DNA of 43,279 bases from CBDCME01 sp965218865 (GTDB taxonomy: Bacteria > Pseudomonadota > Alphaproteobacteria > JAAXGF01). Both the position numbers and the translations under genes were made by a program. The DNA is taken from NCBI GenBank assembly GCA_965218865.1, contig CBDCME010000047.1, positions 1 through 43,279 of the forward strand, written 5' to 3'. The first letter of the stretch is position 1, and every line of letters begins with the position of its first letter. The notes below the pieces were generated by a model. That model was not told the origin of the DNA. It did no database searches and worked only from the letters and a program-made list of their open reading frames with translations. Positions 34,503 through 42,361 of the stretch are shown here, piece after piece.

Positions 34503-34754
34503 TTATTCTTGATCGTCAAAGCGGACAACATTTTCCCCATCAGGCGAAATGATGTCAGGGTTCCTGGTGTATAACTTCGGAGCTTTTGTCCCTGCTATCA
34601 GTGTAATTGTTGCCCCATGAGGCAAGTTTACTTCGATTGTTCCGTATTCTTCACAATCCACTACAAACTTAGTTGACGGCTCTATAGTGAAATTCAACAC
34701 AGTTCCGGGTTTTACTTCTTTACTAAACACAACAGTTCCCTCGTCGTCGCTCAC
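34503..34754 (-). CDS. Passenger protein 3 of the IS1595 transposon, unknown
   Basis: 83 residues from GTG 34754 with an excellent GGAGGG Shine-Dalgarno five bases upstream. The composition is beta-rich (GTVVFSKEVKPGTVLNFTIE, CEEYGTIEVNLPHGATITLI) with no signal peptide. I do not recognise it. It is the last gene of the three-gene minus-strand set that reads inward from the right end of the element. Codon and base use are visibly less GC-rich than the chromosomal genes around it. Confidence 0.55.
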   Translation of the reverse strand: MSDDEGTVVFSKEVKPGTVLNFTIEPSTKFVVDCEEYGTIEVNLPHGATITLIAGTKAPKLYTRNPDIISPDGENVVRFDDQE

Positions 34755-34819
34755 GGTGTCCCTCCATCGTTGAGGCGGCCGGTCTCTGCCGGCTCGCTCT
34801 GGTCTTCACAGGACGTAGC

Positions 34820-35074
34820 TTACTCGCCCTCGCACTCGGTGAGCACGTCATCGGGGAGGGACACGGTGAGCGGCTTGGTGCAGTCCACCCCGAGGATAAT
34901 GCGCTCGGTCGCTAACTCCTCGACCGGTTCGGCCGCTTCGACGATCGGGGTATCGGGCTCGCGGTCCTTGCTCTCTTCGGCTGCCGCCGAGGCGGCGAGG
35001 GGAAGGAGGATGGCCGCGAACATAGCCACACCCAGCTTCCTGGTGGTGGTCATCGACTTGCCGCAGCGGCTCAT
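34820..35074 (-). CDS. Passenger protein 2 of the IS1595 transposon, small secreted protein
   Basis: 84 residues from ATG 35074, overlapping the upstream stop (ATGA). The N-terminus has a signal peptide (KLGVAMFAAILLPLAASAAA). The mature part is short and acidic, with KDREPDTPIVEAAEPVEELA and a C-terminal ILGVDCTKPLTVSLPDDVLT, ending CEGE with two cysteines that could form a disulfide. It is coupled to the coiled-coil protein gene. The family is unknown. Confidence 0.55.
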   Translation of the reverse strand: MSRCGKSMTTTRKLGVAMFAAILLPLAASAAAEESKDREPDTPIVEAAEPVEELATERIILGVDCTKPLTVSLPDDVLTECEGE

Positions 35075-35661
35075 ATTGTGACCCCTTTCCGCGCCTTCTT
35101 CTCCAATTCTCGAAGCTCGCGCTCTAGATCGCCGAGCTCCTGTTCAGCCACTCGCGCTATCTCGTTGGCGAGGAACTTGAGAACCATCCTGTTGCGTAGC
35201 AAGTTCATTCGTCGGTGCGCCGCATCCCGCTCTTCCACAATCTCAGCGATGCGAAATGAGAGGTGGGTTTCCTGATAGCGCTCCCTTCTCGTCTCGATTT
35301 CTGCCGACCTCGCCTTCTGTTCCTCTCTTGAGCAGGTGATGCAGACAATTCCGAGCTTGTCCGGCCCGAGATACTCGCGATAGGCCCTCGTCTCTTCAAA
35401 CGCCTCTCTGGCCGCCCAGAACTCCCCCCACAGCCGCTTGACCTTTTGCCCCAATGAGGACGCTTCGACAGCCTTGCTCGCACGCTCCACCGCGCGTCTG
35501 TAAAGCTGCAAGGCTGTCTCTTCGGCCTCCAGTTCTCGCTCGACGGCCTCTACGTCAGCGGCATCGTCGGCGAGTGTCTGGTGCGTGGGAAACAGTAGGC
35601 CGAGGGCTAATGCCGCGACGGCCAGCGCTCGATATACCTTGCCCATACCGCGCCTACCCAT
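35071..35661 (-). CDS. Passenger protein 1 of the IS1595 transposon, secreted coiled-coil protein with CxxC
   Basis: About 196 residues. The signal peptide RALAVAALALGLLFPTHQTL is cut near LA-DD. The mature chain is almost all charged helix (EAVERELEAEETALQLYRRA, RNRMVLKFLANEIARVAEQE), predicted coiled coil, with a single CITC motif near the middle (KLGIVCITCSREEQ). The start is ATG 35661, or 35646 which leaves a cleaner signal peptide. It is the first of three passenger genes transcribed inward from the right terminal repeat. An envelope role is inferred from the signal peptide; the family is not recognised. Confidence 0.6.
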   Translation of the reverse strand: MGRRGMGKVYRALAVAALALGLLFPTHQTLADDAADVEAVERELEAEETALQLYRRAVERASKAVEASSLGQKVKRLWGEFWAAREAFEETRAYREYLGPDKLGIVCITCSREEQKARSAEIETRRERYQETHLSFRIAEIVEERDAAHRRMNLLRNRMVLKFLANEIARVAEQELGDLERELRELEKKARKGVTI

Positions 35662-35700
35662 TGTTTGTGGAGAGCACGGATGGTAGCGTGAAGAATGATC

Positions 35701-35726
35701 GTCATTGAGTCAAGCGGATAACCCCC
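35701..35726 (-). repeat. Right terminal inverted repeat of the IS1595 transposon
   Basis: Read on the minus strand it starts GGGGGTTATCCGCTTGACT; it pairs with 31157-31182. Confidence 0.85.
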
Positions 35727-35808
35727 AAACGCAAAGCGGCCTGCATACTGCGAAGCGCCCGACTCTGTAGCGACTGGACCCATCGGCCTTCAACGCCACC
35801 TGCCCGAT

Positions 35809-36417
35809 TCAATACCTTCTGACGTCTCTCATCACCCGATCGACAAGTTCCACGAAGACCGAAATTTCGCTGACGTAGTGGCGCCAGCGCCCTTCATCGA
35901 TCAGCTCCCACGAATAGCGCTTCTGCCAGAGTATGACGTCCTCGTCCAAATACTCGAAGACTCCCCTGAGGGACGAAATATCCCGGTCCGGAGGGCCGGA
36001 CCCAGGCGCCAGCGTCGGCGAAGCCGTGTTGATGAACGCGACCAGTTCATATCCGCTCGGAACAACGCCATTGCTTGCCTGAAATGTCGATTCAAGCTGA
36101 CTCTGGTACTTCTTAGGAAGCGCATCGTATAGCTTGCTTAGCAAGTGCCGCTGCCTATTGGGGATCCCCTTCAGGGGAACCTTGTTGAGGAAGAGAAGCA
36201 GCTTCAGCATCAACTCCAAAGCCGTCGCGAGGTTGAAGTGGGAGACGGTCTTCATCGACACCCACGCATCGCGGTGTATCCGGCCGTTCATTCCCGGCAC
36301 CGGATCATCGCTGTCACTGCGTATACCGTGGCGTCTGATTTCCGACTCGACGTGCATTGCCGTCGTCTTGAAGTCATGGATGTTGTCGTAGAACAGGCGG
36401 TATGCGGCGAGTTCCAT
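35809..36417 (-). CDS. Hypothetical helical protein, HEPN-like
   Basis: About 202 residues from ATG 36417 (MELAAYRLFYDNIHDFKTTA). The segment HFNLATALELMLKLLLFLNK followed by RQRHLLSKLYDALPKKYQSQ is typical of HEPN-like helical bundles (K.GH.L..LY..L pattern), but no RxxxxH ribonuclease motif is seen. The C-terminus is YLDEDVILWQKRYSWELIDE and then a helical tail. It is the last gene of a minus-strand accessory cluster with a DUF6998 protein and a HEPN-type protein with an RNQIAH motif. Confidence 0.5.
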   Translation of the reverse strand: MELAAYRLFYDNIHDFKTTAMHVESEIRRHGIRSDSDDPVPGMNGRIHRDAWVSMKTVSHFNLATALELMLKLLLFLNKVPLKGIPNRQRHLLSKLYDALPKKYQSQLESTFQASNGVVPSGYELVAFINTASPTLAPGSGPPDRDISSLRGVFEYLDEDVILWQKRYSWELIDEGRWRHYVSEISVFVELVDRVMRDVRRY

Positions 36418-36598
36418 AGTTTCCGGCCTCCGATGTCGCCGACGAACCACTACGGTGCACGGTCAGTGACGTTTGCATCCACGTACACGATGCCCAGCAC
36501 AACGACCGGAATCACCGTGCCGGTCTCGTCGACGGTTACAATTTCGACCGACACGGCCGCGCGCCGGCTTGGTCGGGTTCCCGAGTGCCCGCGATGCC

Positions 36599-37084
36599 TC
36601 AGAGCCCCGATTCCGCCGTCTGCAACTCCCCGGTGACGTCCGTAACCCGCCCGTCATCCCATACGTCGTCGTGCAGCATGAACTTGTGGCTGTTCGTGTG
36701 TTGCACGAACTTGCACCGCTCCCGGACCACCGTGTTTGGAATCAAGGCGGCCCGCAACACGCGGTACTCCTTGTCGAACAGAACCGCCGCCAATGTATCG
36801 AATCCGTCGAGATCGCGTATCGCCGACAGTTGCCGAGACTTATTGCGCCGATGGAGGCGCCGCCCCTTGATCTGATACCGCACGCCGCGTCCGTCGCTCG
36901 CGGAATACCCTCTCTCCGAATTCGGCGCCTGTCGCCAGGAGAAGGCGGCGCAGAACAGGAATCCGGCGAGATTCCCCGTCGGATTGTTCTCGTTCCGGGC
37001 GACTCCGCGGCGGCGCAGCTCTTCCATGATGCCTGCGTGCAGGCCCAGCAGTCCGGCGAGCGGCAGGTTCTTCAGATCGATCAT
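36599..37084 (-). CDS. DUF6998 domain protein
   Basis: 161 residues, intact. The conserved family text is readable: MIDLKNLPLAGLLGLHAGIM, NENNPTGNLAGFLFCAAFSW, GVRYQIKGRRLHRRNKSRQL, FDTLAAVLFDKEYRVLRAAL, ending VTDVTGELQTAE. The QIKGRR strand resembles the QxK strand of PD-(D/E)XK nucleases, with an acidic residue in the preceding segment (SDGRGVRYQIK); this is suggestive only. The gene is often seen in accessory islands. Confidence 0.65.
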   Translation of the reverse strand: MIDLKNLPLAGLLGLHAGIMEELRRRGVARNENNPTGNLAGFLFCAAFSWRQAPNSERGYSASDGRGVRYQIKGRRLHRRNKSRQLSAIRDLDGFDTLAAVLFDKEYRVLRAALIPNTVVRERCKFVQHTNSHKFMLHDDVWDDGRVTDVTGELQTAESGL

Positions 37085-37191
37085 CAGGTCAAGAACCGCC
37101 TCATCGGCGCCACGGTGGGAATGGATCTCGCCGACATTTCATTCCGGAGCTGGAGAGATCTCCGCACCTCGGCCAGGCAACGTGCCGCCAT

Positions 37192-37650
37192 TCATTCCCG
37201 CGCCAGCGACGACTGGATGCGATGGAAATCCTCGATCACGGTCGAGACGTCTATGCCTTCCGACCGTAGATCGCCGTGCGCAATCTGGTTGCGCACCTCG
37301 TAGAGCTCCACGGTCCTCTTCCACTCTTCGCTGCTGCGGTCGAGAACGAGCGTCAGACGACTCTTGAAACTCAGCCTGGGGTTTTCATAATCGTACAGGC
37401 TCCACGCCCTGCGATGCCGCCATTCATCCTGCGATTGCCCCGAGCGGATAGCTTCCCGGCAGGCGTCGCCTATCTCGGCCTCCAACTGGCCCCAGGCCAG
37501 CACGAACCAGGCTTGCTCATTGAGCCTCTGCTGGCGCGCGACGCGGTCGCGCTCGCCGGCCTCCCCGGCCGCATCGTGCTGCTCGCGCAAGTTCTCGAGA
37601 GAGTTGTCGAGCTGCTGGTACAAGGCCGCGATGGCCTCGAGATCGCTCAC
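37192..37650 (-). CDS. HEPN-like protein with RNxxxH motif
   Basis: 152 residues from GTG 37650, which overlaps the upstream stop (GTGA). The protein is all helical, with FVLAWGQLEAEIGDACREAI, RRAWSLYDYENPRLSFKSRL, and near the C-terminus VELYEVRNQIAHGDLRSEGI. RNQIAH fits the R(N)xxxH catalytic motif of HEPN ribonucleases. It is coupled to the gene before it, so the two may be a toxin and its partner; that is inference. Confidence 0.6.
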   Translation of the reverse strand: MSDLEAIAALYQQLDNSLENLREQHDAAGEAGERDRVARQQRLNEQAWFVLAWGQLEAEIGDACREAIRSGQSQDEWRHRRAWSLYDYENPRLSFKSRLTLVLDRSSEEWKRTVELYEVRNQIAHGDLRSEGIDVSTVIEDFHRIQSSLARE

Positions 37651-38084
37651 CGCAGGACGCGCCTCAGCCAGTTGTCGGTGACTGCCTCGCGGTCGCACCG
37701 CCGTTCGGCGGGAGCGACCCGCCACTCCGGCACTTCGAAGTTCTCGGCCATGTCGACGATGAGGTAGCGCCGGCCGTCTCGTTTCAGATCGATGCGGCCA
37801 TTGCTGCCGATGATCCACAGTCCACGCGGCTCCAGCCTTGCCACGTTTTCCGCCCGCCCGACCAGCACGAGGGTCGGCATCTCCTTTCGTCCGATCCCGG
37901 ACTTGCGCATGAGCTCCTCATGCATGAACACGGGCTTGCCCTCGCGGGCCTGCCATCCGTCCGGCAACCAGCCTCCGATCGTGGCATAGAAATTCGCCAC
38001 GCGCTGCGACCAGTCCTCCACGCGCCGTGCGATATGCTCCGCGTCGATCGTCTCGCTTGTGACGTCTTCGAGAACCGTACCCAT
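37647..38084 (-). CDS. Hypothetical protein coupled to the HEPN-like gene
   Basis: 145 residues from ATG 38084 (MGTVLEDVTSETIDAEHIAR). Recognisable conserved-looking pieces are VEDWSQRVANFYATIGGWLP, PVFMHEELMRKSGIGRKEMP, LEPRGLWIIGSNGRIDLKRD, RRYLIVDMAENFEVPEWRVA and WLRRVL. No membrane segment or signal is present. The mixed alpha-beta pattern resembles uncharacterised proteins of accessory regions. It may be the antitoxin or sensor partner of the downstream HEPN-like gene. Confidence 0.5.
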   Translation of the reverse strand: MGTVLEDVTSETIDAEHIARRVEDWSQRVANFYATIGGWLPDGWQAREGKPVFMHEELMRKSGIGRKEMPTLVLVGRAENVARLEPRGLWIIGSNGRIDLKRDGRRYLIVDMAENFEVPEWRVAPAERRCDREAVTDNWLRRVLR

Positions 38085-38249
38085 CGAACCGTTCCACCTC
38101 GCCGCCCATCGACAAACGCATTCATTATCCGCGCCGCAACGGCGGTTGAACACCTTATATGGAGCGTCCGACGCGGTTTCAATGTCGCGGAACGACCGCA
38201 CCGCACCGATACATCTGCGACGAGCCTCACCGTTGCCGGCCCTGGCCCC

Positions 38250-38829
38250 TTACAGCCCGAGATCGCGATCGACGCTCTTCGGTGTCCGCACCTCCTCCAT
38301 GTCCGGCCCGGAACTCCGTTCGGGCTGCCCCGATTCGGACGCGCCGCCGTCGCGTCCCGCGCCCCGGTCCACGTCCAGCCCGGCGGCGCGGCCCGTCGCG
38401 CGCTCCGGCTCGACCGCTTCGAGCGCCGCGATGCGTTCCCCGGTCCGGTCCGTCCGGGCGCGGGAATCGCTCGGCGACGAAGGCGGCGGCGTGCTCGCGC
38501 AGGGTCTCGGCCTCCTCCGGGGTCTGGGGCGTGGCGATGCGCACCGCGGCCCCGGCGCCGATCGGGCGCCCGTCGGCGCCCTCGCGCTCCGACAGCCAGA
38601 CGAAGAAGGGCTGGCCGAGCTCGCGGTCGATCGCCTGCGCCTGCGTGCGCACCTGCACGGCCTGCTCGGACCAGCTCTCCGATTCCTGGCGGGCGAGCGA
38701 GGCGCGCTCCTCGAAGCGCTGCATGCGCGTGAGATTCGCCGACAGGCTCTCGTCGAGGCTCGCCGCCTCGCTCTCGCCGGTGGCGGTGGAGTAGCGCCGC
38801 GACGCCTCCGAGACCCGTGAAGCGCGCAC
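38250..38829 (-). pseudogene. TraG-type conjugation protein, C-terminal fragment with frameshift
   Basis: The text SLDESLSANLTRMQRFEERA, then SWSEQAVQVRTQAQAIDREL, QPFFVWLSEREG and IATPQTPEEAETLREHAAAF is typical of the C-terminal region of F-type TraG (mating-pair stabilisation) in integrative elements. Near 38440-38460 the frame shifts; the other frame gives ERIAALEAVEPERATGRAAG and ends GPDMEEVRTPKSVDRDLGL at 38250. The N-terminal membrane part is gone: the fragment is joined directly to a DUF6499 gene start at about 38830-38885. Confidence 0.55.
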
Positions 38830-38884
38830 CCGCCCTGCGCAGGAGACGGCGCCACGAATGCCTGCCGTGCGGCCCCGGCCCCGC

Positions 38885-39136
38885 GACCCGCGCCTCGACC
38901 ATGGGAACGTCGGCCCGGAAGAGCTCGGCCCACTGCGGATGCCGCGGGTCCTCCCAGACCAGCAGGTTCCAGCGCGCAGCCTTCAGATCCGCCTCGGTCT
39001 GCCGGCGAAAGGCATGCGGCGGCGCCTCGCGGACCGTCGGCCCGGCGCCGGCGCGCCAGTCCGCCACATAGTCCGGGCTCTCTCTCAGCCGCCTCCAGGA
39101 CCGTTCCGGATCGCGACCCTGCGCTTTCGTCGTCAC
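38885..39136 (-). pseudogene. DUF6499/transcriptional-regulator-like protein, N-terminal fragment
   Basis: From GTG 39136: DPERSWRRLRESPDYVADWR, TVREAPPHAFRRQTEADLKA and ARWNLLVWEDPRHPQWAELF, ADVPMVEARV. This is the N-terminal module that normally precedes a DUF2285 DNA-binding domain in regulators of integrative elements. The match ends at about 38885, where TraG-like sequence begins, so a deletion has fused two parts of one conjugative element. Confidence 0.55.
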
Positions 39137-39458
39137 CCCCGGCTCCGTATCCCGCGACGCCACCCTGAATAACGCATGCACCCCGCGCGCGCCTTGACCT
39201 CCCTCAATCCCCGGATCCGAAAAGGCGCTCGCCGTGCACGGACCGACACCCCGCCTTCTCCACGCTGACACAGATCGCCCACGCGTTTCGACCGGGCCTG
39301 CGGTTCACCGCGTAGCGCCTGCGACAGCGCCGATGCGCCGTATCCGCCGCGCATTCCGTCGCCGTCCCTCCCTCCACGGCCCGCACTGGCGGGGCACGCT
39401 CGACAACGCCCCGCGCATCGTCGAACATCGGCGCCCGAACGCACACTGGAGAGAAACC
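39137..39458. other. Intergenic region upstream of the HU gene
   Basis: 322 bases between the DUF6499 fragment and the HU-type gene. I see no convincing gene or RNA structure in it. The two genes diverge, so both promoters should lie here. Confidence 0.4.
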
Positions 39459-39734
39459 GTGAACCGAACGGAACTCTGTGCGCGCATCGCCGCCCGCTCG
39501 TCGTTGTCCCGGGCCGAAGCCGCCACCGCGGTCGACGCCGTCGTCTGCGCCGTCGCCGACGCACTCGAGCGGGGCGAGGCCGTGAACATCCCAGGGTTCG
39601 GCAAGTTCTCCACCGGCCACCGCGCGACGCGCCAGGGCCGCAATTCCCGCACCGGCGAAGCCGTCGCCATCCCCGCCCGCACCGTGCCGCTGTTCAAGGC
39701 CGGCAAGGCCCTTCGCGACAGGTTGAGCGAGTAG
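39459..39734 (+). CDS. HU/IHF-family DNA-binding protein
   Basis: 91 residues from GTG 39459, with GGAGAG seven bases upstream. It has the typical HU fold: MNRTELCARIAARSSLSRAE, AVDAVVCAVADALERGEAVN, the GFGKFST turn and the beta-arm RQGRNSRTGEAVAIPARTVP, then LFKAGKALRDRL. The arm carries NSRTGE followed by IPA where HU has NPxTGExIxIPA, so it is intact and should bend DNA. It lies between conjugative-element remnants and the IS66 element, so it may be an element-borne copy rather than the main chromosomal HU. Confidence 0.85.
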   Translation: MNRTELCARIAARSSLSRAEAATAVDAVVCAVADALERGEAVNIPGFGKFSTGHRATRQGRNSRTGEAVAIPARTVPLFKAGKALRDRLSE

Positions 39735-40110
39735 CATGGCGAGCACCGTGCTCCGGTGCCCTCCGCCTGCTCCGCAACGCCTGCCAGGGCGCCTGCGCAC
39801 CGCCGCGACCCACGCGCATCGAGCCGGCGGCGTTCAGTTACAGACATTGCCCGGACGCTTGCCCGAGGCCCGTCTCACCGGAGCAGTCCCCGGACACCGC
39901 CAGCCTCGAATTCCCGTCACCGGGCGGGCATTCGGCCTTGCGTCCGATCGTCCCTTGTCGGTGCGCGGGACGTTGGTCGCAGGGAGGAAACGTCGGGAAT
40001 TCTGCGATTCGTCATTCATGCGAACACATGCGCAGTCACGCGCGAGGATTCAGTCCCCTCGCGCGCGGGTTCAATATACGGCGGGGTATACGGCGGGGTG
40101 CAACTTTTCT
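39735..40110. other. Intergenic region between HU and the IS66 element
   Basis: About 376 bases without a credible gene. It holds a 9-bp hairpin (CGCGCGAGG at 40039-40047 with CCTCGCGCG at 40057-40065) and a 12-bp tandem repeat just before the probable IS66 left end. Confidence 0.45.
40075..40098. repeat. 12-bp tandem repeat, two copies
   Basis: TATACGGCGGGG occurs at 40075-40086 and again at 40087-40098 without a mismatch. It lies 12 bases before the probable IS66 left end. Confidence 0.8.
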
Positions 40111-40195
40111 GTAACCGTTCGGGTCCCGGGGGATCGTAGACCTCCACGGATTTTCTGACTGGTAACTATTCCGCGCATGCGCTACCGTCTCGCGC

Positions 40196-42361
40196 ATGGC
40201 GGTTCTCGACGCGGATTTCGGCACCGACCTGACGCCGTCCGAGGGCGGCGACACCCTGTGGTCGCTTCCCATCGTGGCGCCGGCGTGCGAGCCGCTCGAT
40301 TGGGCGTCTCTGCTTGAAGAGGCAGAGGCGCGCATCGAGGAGGAACGGGGTCGCGCGCGAGTGGCGGAGTTGCGCCGCGAGGAACTGCGCCGGTCGGAGA
40401 GGGACGCCCGAGCGCTCGCGAACTCGCTGACGAGGCGGCTCGGCACCTGCCGGTTCAAGCTCAAGGCAGCCGCACCGAAGACCGCGTCGCGGGCTGTGAA
40501 GACGTTGGAACGCAGGGTCGAGTCCCAGGACGCCGAGATCTCCGATCTTCGCATCACGTTGCGCAGGTCTCACGAGCACCAGGAGCAGGTCGAGGCGCGC
40601 CACCAGGACGAGATCAACTGGCTGAAGCAGGATATCGACCGAGAGCGCTCGCGGATCGCGAAGGTGTACCGCAAGGGCGAGCGCGTGGCCGAGTCGCTGC
40701 GCAAGCAATTCGACCGGCGGCTCGCGGCGGCCCAGCGTTTGGTGGAGGCCCGGGAGGGCACGATCGCGTGGCTGCGCGAGCGCAACGACCGGCTGCGTGC
40801 GGCGGTCGTGCGGGCAACCGAGCTGATCGCGTCGCTGCGGAAGAAAAATGCCGAGCTGCGCGCCGAGGTGCGGGATCTGAAGGGCGAGAACGCGGCGCTG
40901 GCCTTGCGTGTCGAGAAGCTGGAACTCGACCTCGACAAGCTGCGTTCGACCCGGAGCGTCTTGTCCAAGGCACTCTACGGCAGCAGGAGCGAGCGGCAGA
41001 AGAAGCCGGGCACCGGGCGCAAGCGCGGCCAGCAGCGCGGCACCGCCGGACACGGGCGCACCCAACGCCCCGGGCTCGGACAGAAGAAGGAAACACGCGA
41101 TCCGCCGGAGGATGCGCGCGTGTGTCCGCGCTGCGGCAAGCCCTATGCCGCCAACGGCGAGCGCTGCACCACTCTCTTCGAGATCGACATCGAGGCTTAC
41201 GAGAACACCATCGTCCGGCCGCGCTACCGCCGCGGTTGCGACTGCGCGTCCTCGCCGCGCGAGGTGACCGCGCCTGCGGTGACGCGGCTGTTCGAGACCA
41301 CGCCCTACGGGATCAGCGTCTGGACGTGCATGCTCTACGAACGGTTCGTCTGCTGCCGTCCCCTGCATCGGGTCGTGGCCTGGCTCGGCGACATGGGGCT
41401 GGCGATCTCGCCGGGGACGCTGGCCGACAGCACCAAGCGCTTCGTGCCGCTGTTCGAGCCGCTGGCCAAGTCGATCCTCGCGCACCAGAACGAGGCGGCG
41501 CTGCGCCATGCCGACGAAACATCCTGGCGCGTTCAGGCGTATCGCGAGAAGGGGCGCTCGAGCCGGGCCTGGCTGTGGACCTCTGTGAGCCCGGACGCGG
41601 TCTACTTCCACATCGATCCCTCGCGCAGCGCCGAGGTCGCGACGAAGCTGTTCGGCTCGACACAGGGCACCGTGGTCCTGGTCTGCGACCGGTTCAGCGC
41701 CTACAAGAAACTGGCCCGCGAGCTCGCCGGCAGGGTGATCCTGCAATGGTGCTGGGCGCATCAAAGGCGCTCGTTCATCGACCGCGCGGCGGGGCGTGTG
41801 CGGCTCAGGCGCTGGTGCCAGAGATGGATCGAGCGAATCGCGGAGATCTACCGCCTGAACGATGCGCGGCTGGAGCATTACGACCCCGCTCACCCTCTCG
41901 AACGCCAGACGCCGGCGTTCGATGCGGCGCACGCCAAGCTGAAGAAGGCGGTCGACGAGCTGTTCGCAGCCGCCGAAGCGGAACTGGCCGGACTGACGGA
42001 CAGGGCGCGCAGGGCCAAGCCGCTGCGATCGCTCGTCAAACACCGCGAGGGATTATGCGTCTTCGTCGACAAGCCGTTCGTGCCCATGGACAACAACCGC
42101 GGCGAGCTCGCCCTGCGCGGGGCTGTCATCGGGCGGCGATTGAGCTTCGGCTCCGACAGCGAGAAGGGCGCCGACTTCACCGCGACCATGTACTCCGTGG
42201 CCGGCACGCTGGCGATCAACGGCATCGACGTCCGGCGCTGGCTCAAGGAATGGCTGACCGCGTGCGCGGAGAACGGCGGCAAGCCGCCGGACGACCTCTC
42301 GCCCTGGCTGCCGTGGTCGATGAGCGAGGAGCGCCGGCGCGAACTCACGGCGTCGGGATGA
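40196..42361 (+). CDS. IS66-family transposase with long coiled-coil N-terminus
   Basis: 721 residues, intact. Residues 35-265 are almost entirely charged coiled coil (EEAEARIEEERGRARVAELR, AELRAEVRDLKGENAALALR), much longer than in typical IS66 TnpC. Then follow the basic linker, a zinc finger (VCPRCGKPYAANGERC), and the DDE core: HADETSWRVQAYREKG, VVLVCDRFSAYKKLARELAG and, with the Glu, PMDNNRGELALRGAVIGRRL. The last part, SLLYSVAGTLA-like, reads ATMYSVAGTLAINGIDVRRW. The stop TGA overlaps the ATG of the DruA-like gene, so both are translated together. Confidence 0.9.
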   Translation: MAVLDADFGTDLTPSEGGDTLWSLPIVAPACEPLDWASLLEEAEARIEEERGRARVAELRREELRRSERDARALANSLTRRLGTCRFKLKAAAPKTASRAVKTLERRVESQDAEISDLRITLRRSHEHQEQVEARHQDEINWLKQDIDRERSRIAKVYRKGERVAESLRKQFDRRLAAAQRLVEAREGTIAWLRERNDRLRAAVVRATELIASLRKKNAELRAEVRDLKGENAALALRVEKLELDLDKLRSTRSVLSKALYGSRSERQKKPGTGRKRGQQRGTAGHGRTQRPGLGQKKETRDPPEDARVCPRCGKPYAANGERCTTLFEIDIEAYENTIVRPRYRRGCDCASSPREVTAPAVTRLFETTPYGISVWTCMLYERFVCCRPLHRVVAWLGDMGLAISPGTLADSTKRFVPLFEPLAKSILAHQNEAALRHADETSWRVQAYREKGRSSRAWLWTSVSPDAVYFHIDPSRSAEVATKLFGSTQGTVVLVCDRFSAYKKLARELAGRVILQWCWAHQRRSFIDRAAGRVRLRRWCQRWIERIAEIYRLNDARLEHYDPAHPLERQTPAFDAAHAKLKKAVDELFAAAEAELAGLTDRARRAKPLRSLVKHREGLCVFVDKPFVPMDNNRGELALRGAVIGRRLSFGSDSEKGADFTATMYSVAGTLAINGIDVRRWLKEWLTACAENGGKPPDDLSPWLPWSMSEERRRELTASG

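Larger units (their letters stand above)
31157..35726. mobile_element. IS1595-family transposon with passenger genes, 4.57 kb
   Basis: Bounded by 26-bp terminal inverted repeats (31157-31182 and 35701-35726) that match at 23 of 26 positions around the core TTATCCGCTTGACT. It contains an IS1595 transposase at the left end, three minus-strand passenger genes at the right end, and a later ISAs1 insertion (32333-34412); without that insertion and its duplicated target it would be about 2.48 kb. The 8-bp flanks expected for the family (GAACTAAT left, AAACGCAA right) do not match, so the target duplication is lost or the element has recombined. IS1595-family elements carrying passenger genes are known; these passengers are not ones I recognise. 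Confidence 0.8.

Noticed and set aside
36470..36575. 34-residue minus-strand frame (VSVEIVTVDETGTVIPVVVL and on) upstream of the HEPN-like gene
   Set aside because: It looks protein-like but has no ribosome binding site and no recognisable family; it may be a remnant of a longer gene.
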